Shown here piece after piece: positions 18,538 to 27,021 of a stretch of 36,675 nucleotides of DNA. The stretch spans positions 1-36,675 of the forward strand of contig JAGLDP010000019.1 of NCBI GenBank assembly GCA_023145515.1, given 5' to 3'. The notes beneath the pieces are model-generated. The model was given only the letters and a program-made list of their open reading frames with translations, ran no database searches and was not told where the DNA came from. This DNA comes from Bacteroidales bacterium (GTDB lineage: Bacteria > Bacteroidota > Bacteroidia > Bacteroidales > UBA12481). The stretch's first letter is position 1, and each line of letters begins with the position of its first letter. A program made the position numbers and the translations under genes.

Positions 18538-20448
18538 ATGAGAAAAATTTTACTCTTTATGCTAGCTCTTGGTATGTTTTCTTTTACCAGTAGTATGGCA
18601 CAAACCAAAAGTCTGAAAGGTAATGGTGAGACGTTTTACATGACAACCTTCGATTGGGAGGATCCGGCGAATGAAAAAGGCTGGGCTGCTCCGGAAGGAT
18701 TCTATTTCGAGGATCCTGATGATAATGGATTTAATTTTCACTGGACACCTAATGATAGTATAATTGGGACATGGACCAGAGAAGTTCCATGGGAATCTTC
18801 TTCAAAAGAAGATGGTCATCTGGCATTATTACTTGACAATTATAATACCTTGATGGGTACAGAATTGAGTGTCAATAATTCCATAGTTTTCCCAACTTTT
18901 GATTGTTCAGATAAATCATCTGTGATTGTACGATATGAAACCAGTTTCATGTGTTATGCTGGTGCTTGGGAAATGCAGGTGCAGGTTTCAAATGACGCTG
19001 GTGTTCACTGGGCTGCTTATGATGCAGGTTTTGCGTGTGGCCATAAAGACCGTCCGGATGATATCAGTTCAGGACAGGTGGCAATATTTGAAGCTAATAT
19101 TTCAGAAGTTGCTGCAGGGATGTCTGAGGTAATCATTAAGCTTTTCTGGGGAGGAACTACCTGGTATTTCTTGCTGATTGATAACTTTGAATTAGCTGAA
19201 GCCTTTGACAATGACCTTCGTATGGAGCATTATGTGTTAGAATGGGATGATGGAGACGAGAACTCTGTTGAGAGTTATTTCCATAATATTCCAATATCCC
19301 AAATAGGTGGTGCATTCAAAAACTTCGAATCAAGTGTACTGAATTTTGGAGAAGAGGATCAATGGGGAACCTACCTTGAGGTGGATATTTCAAAGAATAG
19401 CCAGAGTATTTGGAATCAGACAACTGATCCTGAAATGATGCCTACGTTGTTCATGGATACTATGAGAGTTCCTGATGTTTTTACCCCGACAGATTTTGGA
19501 CATTATAAGGTTTCTTATGATTTCAAACAGGAAGAAACAGAGCAATCTCCTGAAAACGATATGGCAGATGTCTTCTTTAATGTTACCGATAGTGTATATT
19601 CCAGAACTGATGATACTTCTGAAGAATCTTACGTATACGGATTTGAGGCTTATGGTGCAGAGGGTGTGCCTAATGAGCAACACTTTGTTGGAAGTCAATT
19701 GCCAATTTATGGTGATTGCGAAGTAGATGGTGTATCAGTTTACGTTGCAGGTGGTTTAGCCGATGGCGAAATTGAGTTCCGTGGTGCCTTGTACTGGGTT
19801 CCTCCGGTAGATGAGGATCCTGAAGGATTAGGAGCCATAGAATGGTTGTCTTCAGAGATTGTTGTTCTAGATTCATCTATGCATGATACATGGGTGTATT
19901 TCGAATTTGAAAAAGATGGAGAGTCTGAATTCCTTATGGCAGGAGATAATGTTTATGCTGGTGTAGAGTATTGGAACTGGCATACTGAAGTGGTACCTTA
20001 TAAGCGTTATGAGAACTTTAAAATTGGATCAGATGTTGGCGTTAAGCTAAATGATCCTGTCTCTATAGTGCGTGGAGGTGTTGAAGCAGGATGGGATGAT
20101 GGAACTACTGTTACCAAGAGAAAATTTATGGTGAAGCTTTTCATTAATGATCATAGTAATCGTACAGATGGAGTGAATCTTACTGAGAGTTCAACAGTAT
20201 TGAATCAGAATTATCCAAATCCATTTGTAGGAAGCACAGAAATTAGTTACGATTTAGGCCAGTCGTCAGATGTTACTGTTGATATAACTGATATGACCGG
20301 ACGAGTTGTTCTAAGTCTTGATCAAGGATATAGAGTTGCCGGTACACATACTTGTGCTATTAGTGCAGAGAACCTGGAGGCAGGGATTTATTTCTATACT
20401 TTGAGAGCCGGACAGTTTACAAAAACTATGCGAATGGTGATTAATTAG
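18538..20448 (+). CDS. Secreted T9SS type A sorting domain protein (paralog B)
   Basis: Collinear with the 15415-17316 product over its full length; signal peptide and 'LNQNYPNPFVGSTEISYDLGQ...AGIYFYTLRAGQFTKTMRMVIN'. Confidence 0.9.
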   Translation: MRKILLFMLALGMFSFTSSMAQTKSLKGNGETFYMTTFDWEDPANEKGWAAPEGFYFEDPDDNGFNFHWTPNDSIIGTWTREVPWESSSKEDGHLALLLDNYNTLMGTELSVNNSIVFPTFDCSDKSSVIVRYETSFMCYAGAWEMQVQVSNDAGVHWAAYDAGFACGHKDRPDDISSGQVAIFEANISEVAAGMSEVIIKLFWGGTTWYFLLIDNFELAEAFDNDLRMEHYVLEWDDGDENSVESYFHNIPISQIGGAFKNFESSVLNFGEEDQWGTYLEVDISKNSQSIWNQTTDPEMMPTLFMDTMRVPDVFTPTDFGHYKVSYDFKQEETEQSPENDMADVFFNVTDSVYSRTDDTSEESYVYGFEAYGAEGVPNEQHFVGSQLPIYGDCEVDGVSVYVAGGLADGEIEFRGALYWVPPVDEDPEGLGAIEWLSSEIVVLDSSMHDTWVYFEFEKDGESEFLMAGDNVYAGVEYWNWHTEVVPYKRYENFKIGSDVGVKLNDPVSIVRGGVEAGWDDGTTVTKRKFMVKLFINDHSNRTDGVNLTESSTVLNQNYPNPFVGSTEISYDLGQSSDVTVDITDMTGRVVLSLDQGYRVAGTHTCAISAENLEAGIYFYTLRAGQFTKTMRMVIN

Positions 20449-20468
20449 TACTGTTGAAAAATAGAATT

Positions 20469-20499
20469 AAAAAGCCTTGCTATGCAGGGCTTTTTTTTT
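20469..20499 (+). terminator. Intrinsic terminator of paralog B
   Basis: AAAAAGCCTTGC-TAT-GCAGGGCTTTTTTTTT, nearly identical to the paralog A terminator. Confidence 0.9.
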
Positions 20500-20543
20500 G
20501 ACACTTTTTGTAGTTTAAGCCCTGAAAATAAATCCTTGATAAT

Positions 20544-21440
20544 ATGAATATTCCCGTTATTTGTGTTGAAGAAAAAACAATGGCCGAAGCTTATGAAAAA
20601 GCACTGGTCAGATTGTACAAAGAAGGAACCAAGTTCAGAACTCAGTATGATAAACCTGGTGATCCTCTTAGTATAGATTGTACAGTTAATATCACAATCC
20701 TGGAGCCTGAAACAGATCCGATGATTCATAAGGCCTTTCCGGGAGGTATTGATGACCTGAAAGAATATGTTATGGAGCTCAAAGGCTTCAAAGATGATTG
20801 GGTGAAAAATATGAACGATCCGGATGATACACGATGGGAATATACTTATCATGGCAGACTGGCAGCTTATGGGTCGTGGAAGGAGCTGAAAGATATCTCT
20901 GATAAAGGCTCTTCTTTTGTTGCTGGCTTTACTGTAGATCAGATTGAGCTTGCAATCCAAAAATTGATTGCCCAACCTTTCACCAGACAGGCTCAAATGA
21001 TTACCTGGATGCCCAACCTGGATGCAGAAGTGTATGATTCTCCCTGCCTGCAATCACTATGGTACAGGATACTGGAGGATGAAGATGGCGTTTATTGGTT
21101 AAACTCTAATATCCGTTTTCGGAGTAATGATGCGTGGGGAGCAAACTTTATGAACATGTTCGGATTTGTGCAGTTTACTCGTGAAGTGATTGCTGATGAG
21201 ATTCAAAAAAGAACTGGCAAAACTGTAAAGCTGGGTAGAATGAACTGGCAGGCCGATTCATACCATATCTATGGAAAAGACATTGAAAGTGCTAAAGGAC
21301 TGCTTTTTGACCGCTTAGAAAGCTTGACCTTTGAAGAGCGTACTTATAATTTCCATGATGAATTTATTCAGGAAATGTACCAAATGGCCGAACCAATGGT
21401 TCTTCAAAAGATTAAAAACTACAAGGAACAACATGCCTGA
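20544..21440 (+). CDS. Thymidylate synthase-like protein (non-canonical/archaeal-like TS family)
   Basis: 'EVYDSPCLQSLWYRI' (catalytic Cys region), 'IRFRSNDAWGANFMNMFGFVQFTREVI' (R-S-x-D-like motif), 'ADSYHIYGKDI' (HIY motif). Confidence 0.8.
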   Translation: MNIPVICVEEKTMAEAYEKALVRLYKEGTKFRTQYDKPGDPLSIDCTVNITILEPETDPMIHKAFPGGIDDLKEYVMELKGFKDDWVKNMNDPDDTRWEYTYHGRLAAYGSWKELKDISDKGSSFVAGFTVDQIELAIQKLIAQPFTRQAQMITWMPNLDAEVYDSPCLQSLWYRILEDEDGVYWLNSNIRFRSNDAWGANFMNMFGFVQFTREVIADEIQKRTGKTVKLGRMNWQADSYHIYGKDIESAKGLLFDRLESLTFEERTYNFHDEFIQEMYQMAEPMVLQKIKNYKEQHA

Positions 21441-21843
21441 GAAAGTCTATTTCTGCGGTTCAATACGAGGCGGACGATCAGATAGAGAAATCTATGTCGG
21501 GTTAATCCAACATATTTCACAATACGCTACCGTTCTGACTGAGCATATTGGAGACCTTACAGTAGAAGCTGATCATGAACTAACAGACAAACAGATTCAT
21601 GATCGGGATATGGAATGGCTTGTAGAATCAGACCTGATTATCGCAGAGGTTACCCAAGTCAGCCTGGGCGTAGGGTACGAAATCGGACGGGCATTAGAAA
21701 AAGGAAAACCGATAGTTTGTCTTTATAGAGATGAAGGTAACAAGCGACTTTCAGCCATGATTTCAGGCTGCTCAGCAATCAAAACATTTCATTATTCCAA
21801 CCTGAGCGAAGCCAAAGAAATTCTTGATACTATCCTGGTATAG
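21433..21843 (+). CDS. 2'-deoxynucleoside 5'-monophosphate N-hydrolase-like (DNPH1/RCL, nucleoside deoxyribosyltransferase superfamily)
   Basis: MPEKVYFCGSIRGGRSDREIYVGLIQHISQYATVLTEHIGD...IHDRDMEWLVESDLIIAEVTQVSLGVGYEIGRALEKGKPIVCLYR...LSAMISG closely resembles the remembered human DNPH1/RCL sequence. ATG 21433 preferred over 21331, since it gives an 8-bp overlap with the upstream gene. Confidence 0.88.
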   Translation: MPEKVYFCGSIRGGRSDREIYVGLIQHISQYATVLTEHIGDLTVEADHELTDKQIHDRDMEWLVESDLIIAEVTQVSLGVGYEIGRALEKGKPIVCLYRDEGNKRLSAMISGCSAIKTFHYSNLSEAKEILDTILV

Positions 21844-21888
21844 TTTATACCTTCAACTTTTAATGTTACAATAAAACACCTAATTAAA

Positions 21889-24099
21889 ATGAATATTCGA
21901 TCACGACTTTTGTTGCTGCTCTTTGCGGCTTTTTTATTTACAGCTGCACAGGCACAGAAGCAGAAATTTGACACTTTCAAGGATGCCCTGTTTGCCTCAG
22001 GACAGCTGAACGGACAAGGAGGTCCGGCTAATATGACCTGGATTGAGGGAGGTGCAAAATACTCCTTCACAAAAAATAATCAGGGTGCTCAGGAGATCTG
22101 GACCCACACCATGAAGAATGGGAGGGAAGAAATGGTTTTTACTACAAAAGACCTGGTGGTTCCCGGAACAGAACAGGGTTTTCGCTATGTTTCTTTTCAG
22201 TGGACTAAAGACTTCAAGTATCTGTTTTTTAAAACTAATTTCAGACCAATCTGGAGGAATTCAGGAAATTCTGATTATTTCTCCTGGAGTGTCGAGGAGA
22301 AAAGCCTTTCACTGATCGTGGCATCTGCATTCTCAGCCGAGATTTCACCTGATGGTGCTAAAGTTGGATATGGAAAGGATGGGGAATTGCTTGTGTTTGA
22401 TTTAGCCAGCGGTAAGCATACTCAATTAACTAATGACGCAGCCCTCAATAAGTACAATGGACGTTTTGGCTGGGCCCAGGAGGAGGAATTCGGACTGGTA
22501 CAAGGTTGGATATGGTCGCCTGAAAGTAAATATATGGCTTATTGGCAGACAGATGAAACGGAGGTTCCAATCTATAAGCTGACTGATTTCTCAGGTGATC
22601 ATCCTGAATATATGGAGGTGCCCTATCCTAAGGTTGGTGACCCGATTCCTGTTGTTAAAATAGGTGTTCTGAATACGGCTGATGATAGTCAGAAATGGCT
22701 GAACTTTGACCTTGAAGATGGATATGTTCCAAGGATGTATTGGACTAATGATGCAGATAAACTGGCTGTTGTTTGGTTGAATCGTGAGCAAAACCATTTG
22801 AAATTGTATATGGTTGATGTTGCCAGTGAAACCAAAACTGTTGTGTTGGAAGAGAAGTCACAAGCATGGATTGATGTGTCTGATTTTTTCGGAGGCCGTT
22901 TGCATCATTTCTATTTCCCTGATGAGCTGAAATCATTCTTCTTTATCTCTGAATCAGATGGTTATGCTCACATTTATCATTATGATTATGACGGAAATTT
23001 ACTAAATCAGATCACCAAAGGAGATTTTGAAGTAATCGGAATTGATGCTTTTGATTTGAAAAAAGAAAAAATCTATTTCACTTCAGCCGAAGTATCTCCG
23101 CTTGAGCGTCACCTTTTTGTTGCCAGATTTGATGGATCAAAGAAAAAGCAGCTAACAAGTGAAGCAGGACAACATGCAGTATCTGTTAGTCCTGATGGTA
23201 AGTATTATTTAGATATCTATTCAAATGTATCTACTCCCAAACAGGTTGAAATGTGGAATACCAAGGGAAAGATGATAGGAAAAATGGTGGATAACCAGTC
23301 GGTTCTTGAATTTCTTGAGAAAACTGCATATGCACCAAAAGAATTATTCAGTTTTACTACTGCTGATGGCCAAAAGCTTGATGGATATGTTATTAAGCCT
23401 ATCGACTTTGATCCAAATAAATCCTATCCACTCGTACTAAGCGTATATGGTGGTCCCGGTTCACAGGGAGTTTATAACAGTTGGGAGGGAAATCCCTTTA
23501 CTCAATTTTTGGCTCATAAGGGATATGTTGTGGCCAATGTGAATAACCGGGGCAATGGTGGGTATGGTGACGCGTTTGAGAAATCTGTTTACAAGCAGCT
23601 TGGGTATTATGAAAGCAAAGACTTTGTTGAGACGGCACAGTATTTAGCAAAAACTCATTCATGGCTTGATGGCGAGAGAATGGCTATTTACGGACACAGC
23701 TACGGTGGATATACTTCTGCTTTCACTATGCTCACTCATCCGGGTGTATTCAAAGCTTCAATTGTGGCAGCACCGGTTACAGATCACTTGTTTTATGATT
23801 GTATCTTGACAGAGCGATCAATGGGATTAAAAGAAAATAATGCCGATGGATATAAGCAAAGTTCAGTCATCACTCATGCCGGAAATCTTGAAGGAAAACT
23901 TCTGTTAGCACATTCCCTAATGGATGAAAACGTTCACCCTCAGAATACCTTCCAACTGGTTAACGCCTTTAATATGGCAGGCAAAGATTTTGAATTAAAG
24001 ATTTACCCACCAGGGGCTCACGGCATCGCTACTGATCTTACAACATATTTGTTATTGCAAGAGCAGTATATGAAGTTTTTGGAGACAAATCTGAAGTAG
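21889..24099 (+). CDS. S9 family prolyl dipeptidyl-peptidase (DPP-IV-like), secreted
   Basis: Signal peptide; 'GWIWSPESKYMAYWQTDETEVP', catalytic 'YGHSYGGYTSAFTML', 'HSLMDENVHPQNTFQLVNAF', 'YPPGAHGI'. Confidence 0.95.
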   Translation: MNIRSRLLLLLFAAFLFTAAQAQKQKFDTFKDALFASGQLNGQGGPANMTWIEGGAKYSFTKNNQGAQEIWTHTMKNGREEMVFTTKDLVVPGTEQGFRYVSFQWTKDFKYLFFKTNFRPIWRNSGNSDYFSWSVEEKSLSLIVASAFSAEISPDGAKVGYGKDGELLVFDLASGKHTQLTNDAALNKYNGRFGWAQEEEFGLVQGWIWSPESKYMAYWQTDETEVPIYKLTDFSGDHPEYMEVPYPKVGDPIPVVKIGVLNTADDSQKWLNFDLEDGYVPRMYWTNDADKLAVVWLNREQNHLKLYMVDVASETKTVVLEEKSQAWIDVSDFFGGRLHHFYFPDELKSFFFISESDGYAHIYHYDYDGNLLNQITKGDFEVIGIDAFDLKKEKIYFTSAEVSPLERHLFVARFDGSKKKQLTSEAGQHAVSVSPDGKYYLDIYSNVSTPKQVEMWNTKGKMIGKMVDNQSVLEFLEKTAYAPKELFSFTTADGQKLDGYVIKPIDFDPNKSYPLVLSVYGGPGSQGVYNSWEGNPFTQFLAHKGYVVANVNNRGNGGYGDAFEKSVYKQLGYYESKDFVETAQYLAKTHSWLDGERMAIYGHSYGGYTSAFTMLTHPGVFKASIVAAPVTDHLFYDCILTERSMGLKENNADGYKQSSVITHAGNLEGKLLLAHSLMDENVHPQNTFQLVNAFNMAGKDFELKIYPPGAHGIATDLTTYLLLQEQYMKFLETNLK

Positions 24100-24119
24100 G
24101 AGGCGGCGTCACGTTGGCG

Positions 24120-24557
24120 TCACTCCTCTGTCACAACAATCTTCTCAATCTTATCACCCTGCTGGATAAGGTCAATTACCTCTAAGCCTTCGTACACCTT
24201 TGCGAAGCATGTATGGTTACGATCAAGGTGAGCTGTGTTTGTTCTGGAATGACAAACAAAGAATTGTGAACCTCCTGTATTTCTTCCGGCATGAGCCATT
24301 GAGAGAACGCCGCGATCATGATATTGGTTGTCGCCATCTAATTCACAATCAATGGAGTATCCTGGTCCACCGGCACCTGTGCCATCCGGACATCCGCCCT
24401 GGATTACAAAATCAGGAATTACTCTGTGGAAATTGAGTCCATCGTAATAGCCATCCTTTGATAGCTTGATGAAATTTTCTACTGTTTTTGGTGCGTCTTT
24501 ATCGTAAAACTCTAACTTCATTACACCTTTTGCGGTATGGATCTCTGCTTTTTTCAT
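24120..24557 (-). CDS. Cyclophilin-type peptidylprolyl isomerase
   Basis: 'GYYDGLNFHRVIPDFVIQGGCPDGTGAGGPGYSI', 'GVLSMAHAGRNTGGSQFFV', 'LDRNHTCFAKVYEGLEVID'. Confidence 0.96.
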   Translation of the reverse strand: MKKAEIHTAKGVMKLEFYDKDAPKTVENFIKLSKDGYYDGLNFHRVIPDFVIQGGCPDGTGAGGPGYSIDCELDGDNQYHDRGVLSMAHAGRNTGGSQFFVCHSRTNTAHLDRNHTCFAKVYEGLEVIDLIQQGDKIEKIVVTEE

Positions 24558-24604
24558 TTTCTAAAATATTTGGTGCAAATGTAAGCAAACTGTACAAGAT
24601 GCAG

Positions 24605-26980
24605 CTATTCGTAGCGTAAAGATTTTATTGGGTCTAATCTGGCAGCCCTAATGGATTGCCAGCTGATTGTCAGAAGGGCAATCCCAATCGCCAGAGCTGC
24701 AGCCAGAGGGAAAATCCACCAACTGATATCTGTTTTGTAGGCAAAGCTCATTAGCCATTTATTTAAGGCAAAAATACTCAAGGGGATAGCCAGAACCAGG
24801 GAAATTGTTACCCATTTTAACATATCATAATTCAGCTTTATGACTATGTCAGAAACTAAGGCTCCATTCACTTTTCGAATTCCAATTTCTTTTCTTCTTG
24901 TTAAAGCAACAAAGGCCGACATACCCATTAGTCCGATGCAGGCGATCACGATTGCTACAATCGAGAAGAGAGTAATGAGATCAGTCTGACTTTGCAGTGA
25001 ACCATAATTGTCTTCAATCAATTCATCCACAAATATAGGGTCAAACAAAGCTTCTGGCATGTGAATATCCCAAACCTTCCTGATTTTGGCTAACAATGCC
25101 TGGTTATCTTTCGAGTGATGCCGAATATTCAACTGATAGTAATTCCACCCGTCTGCTTCAGGTTGAACTGATAGTATCAAGGGAAGGATATCCTGATGTA
25201 AGGAGGCAAAATGGAAATCACTAAACACACCAATTACTTCACGTTTGAAATTGCGGTGAATGGTTTTACCTACCGGATCCTCCCAGCCTGCATGGCTAAC
25301 CAGCTTTTGGTTTACCAGAAAGTAGTTCTTTTCTGCATCCATGTCCTTTCTGAAATTCCGTCCGCTTGTTAACTCAATGCCAAAACACTCTAAGAAATCA
25401 TCATCAGCGTAAATTATATTTATCATTTCCGGATCATCCTTGCCTTCAAGAATATAGCCATTTGAAGTAAAGCCTGTGCCTGGAATTTCACTTGACAAAC
25501 TGGCAATTTGAATGTCTGGAATCTTCCTGAGTTCCTCCTTTAATCGAATAACTTCCTCTAATGTGTAGCCTTTCTCGTTGGGCAGGCTGATAATGGATTC
25601 TTTTTCAAAGCCCAGATCTTGATGAAGAACATAATTCGATTGTTTCTGAATCAGGATCAGACAGACGATCAAAAATATGGCTATTGTAAATTGTACAGTA
25701 ACCAGGAGGTTGCGGATGCCATTTCGCGACCTGCCCTTTATTCTTTCTTGCAATCCCTGAGCAGTATTTTGTCCGGCCATAATAAAAGCAGGTATCATTC
25801 CTGATAGAAATCCTGCCAATAAAGAAATGGATAGAATCGATAGTACATATAAAAATGGTTCTCCATACGGTGAGAGTTCAGAACCTGTTAGCTTATTTAA
25901 AAGTGGATATATTATATGTAACACAAATGGAGCCAGTAGTCCGGCGAATATTGATAATAGGATTGATTCAGACAGCATCTGAGCTCTGATTCGGGCGCGA
26001 CTGGCACCAAGTATTTTGCGAATACCCATCTCCTTAAATCGCAAGCTCGTCATAGCTGAAGCCAGATTTATATAATTGATCATAGCCAGAACCAGTATTA
26101 GAAGGGCAATGCTACTAATGACTAATAAATAGCTTATAGTACGATTGCTTGCTTCGTCATACTCAAGCTTTGTGCCTAAATGGATATCTGTAATAGCTTG
26201 TAATTGGAAGTTTAATTTCCAGCCTGCAGATTCGAGTTTCTTGTTGATTATCGGATACAGAAAATCTGGAAACAGAAGATCGATTGACTCTGGCTGGATT
26301 GAGGGATCAAGTTTCAAAAAGCTAAGAAACTGCATTCCTCCTCCCCAGTCAAGATAAATATTTGGATTAGATTCTGCCGTCTTGATGGAAACCAAAATAT
26401 CATAATTAAGATGTGAATTTGTTGGGGAATTTTCACAGATACCGGTAACAAGCCAATTTTCATTTTCTGAGGTTTTTAGATTTCGTCCTACTGGATTTTT
26501 ATTTCCAAAGATTTCTCTTGCAAGGCTCTCCGTGAGCACTACATTTCCGGGAGCCTCGAGCAGACTTTCCGGATTGCCAGTTATCAGCTTAAATCCGAAG
26601 AAGGAGAAAAAATCAGGGTCAACATATCTGACTTCCTCAGATTTTATTACTCTATTTTCATGAATCAGTTTTACCTGATTTGCAGGAGAAACCCGACATC
26701 CATCCTCAATCCCTGGGATAGCCTCAAGAATGGCAGGAATAGCCAGAGCATCGCAATAGCCCTGAGGCATGCTTTTGTCTTTAGAAGTATATGTTGAGGT
26801 GATGCGGTACGTACGATCTGCATCCGGATGAAATATATCAAAGCTTGTCTCATGTCTAAGCAGCATAATCATATAAAGGCAGGCAGTGAGGCCTATGGTC
26901 AGCCCGATAATATTTATCAGCGTATAAGTTTTGTTCTTAATCAGGTTTCTGATGATTAACTTTAGATCTGTTAAGTTCAT
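24605..26980 (-). CDS. FtsX/MacB-type ABC transporter permease
   Basis: 'MNLTDLKLIIRNLIKNKTYTLINIIGLTIGLTACLYMIM', 'SLRFKEMGIRKILGASRARIRAQMLSESILLS', 'RRKEIGIRKVNGAL', C-terminal 'SIRAARLDPIKSLRYE'. Start at 26980 preferred over 27082, which would run into the divergent gene. Confidence 0.93.
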   Translation of the reverse strand: MNLTDLKLIIRNLIKNKTYTLINIIGLTIGLTACLYMIMLLRHETSFDIFHPDADRTYRITSTYTSKDKSMPQGYCDALAIPAILEAIPGIEDGCRVSPANQVKLIHENRVIKSEEVRYVDPDFFSFFGFKLITGNPESLLEAPGNVVLTESLAREIFGNKNPVGRNLKTSENENWLVTGICENSPTNSHLNYDILVSIKTAESNPNIYLDWGGGMQFLSFLKLDPSIQPESIDLLFPDFLYPIINKKLESAGWKLNFQLQAITDIHLGTKLEYDEASNRTISYLLVISSIALLILVLAMINYINLASAMTSLRFKEMGIRKILGASRARIRAQMLSESILLSIFAGLLAPFVLHIIYPLLNKLTGSELSPYGEPFLYVLSILSISLLAGFLSGMIPAFIMAGQNTAQGLQERIKGRSRNGIRNLLVTVQFTIAIFLIVCLILIQKQSNYVLHQDLGFEKESIISLPNEKGYTLEEVIRLKEELRKIPDIQIASLSSEIPGTGFTSNGYILEGKDDPEMINIIYADDDFLECFGIELTSGRNFRKDMDAEKNYFLVNQKLVSHAGWEDPVGKTIHRNFKREVIGVFSDFHFASLHQDILPLILSVQPEADGWNYYQLNIRHHSKDNQALLAKIRKVWDIHMPEALFDPIFVDELIEDNYGSLQSQTDLITLFSIVAIVIACIGLMGMSAFVALTRRKEIGIRKVNGALVSDIVIKLNYDMLKWVTISLVLAIPLSIFALNKWLMSFAYKTDISWWIFPLAAALAIGIALLTISWQSIRAARLDPIKSLRYE

Positions 26981-26998
26981 GATATTGGCTTTGAACTT

Positions 26999-27017
26999 TA
27001 AAGATAAGTTATCTTTA
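26999..27017. promoter_or_regulatory. Perfect 19-bp palindrome in divergent promoter region
   Basis: TAAAGATAA-G-TTATCTTTA reads identically on both strands and contains TATCTTTA, resembling the Bacteroidota -7 box, in both directions. Confidence 0.6.
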
Positions 27018-27021
27018 CATC

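Noticed and set aside
20445-21053. 202-aa minus-strand ORF
   Set aside because: Lies fully antisense to the TS-like CDS and its 5' flank; no motif, low-complexity composition.
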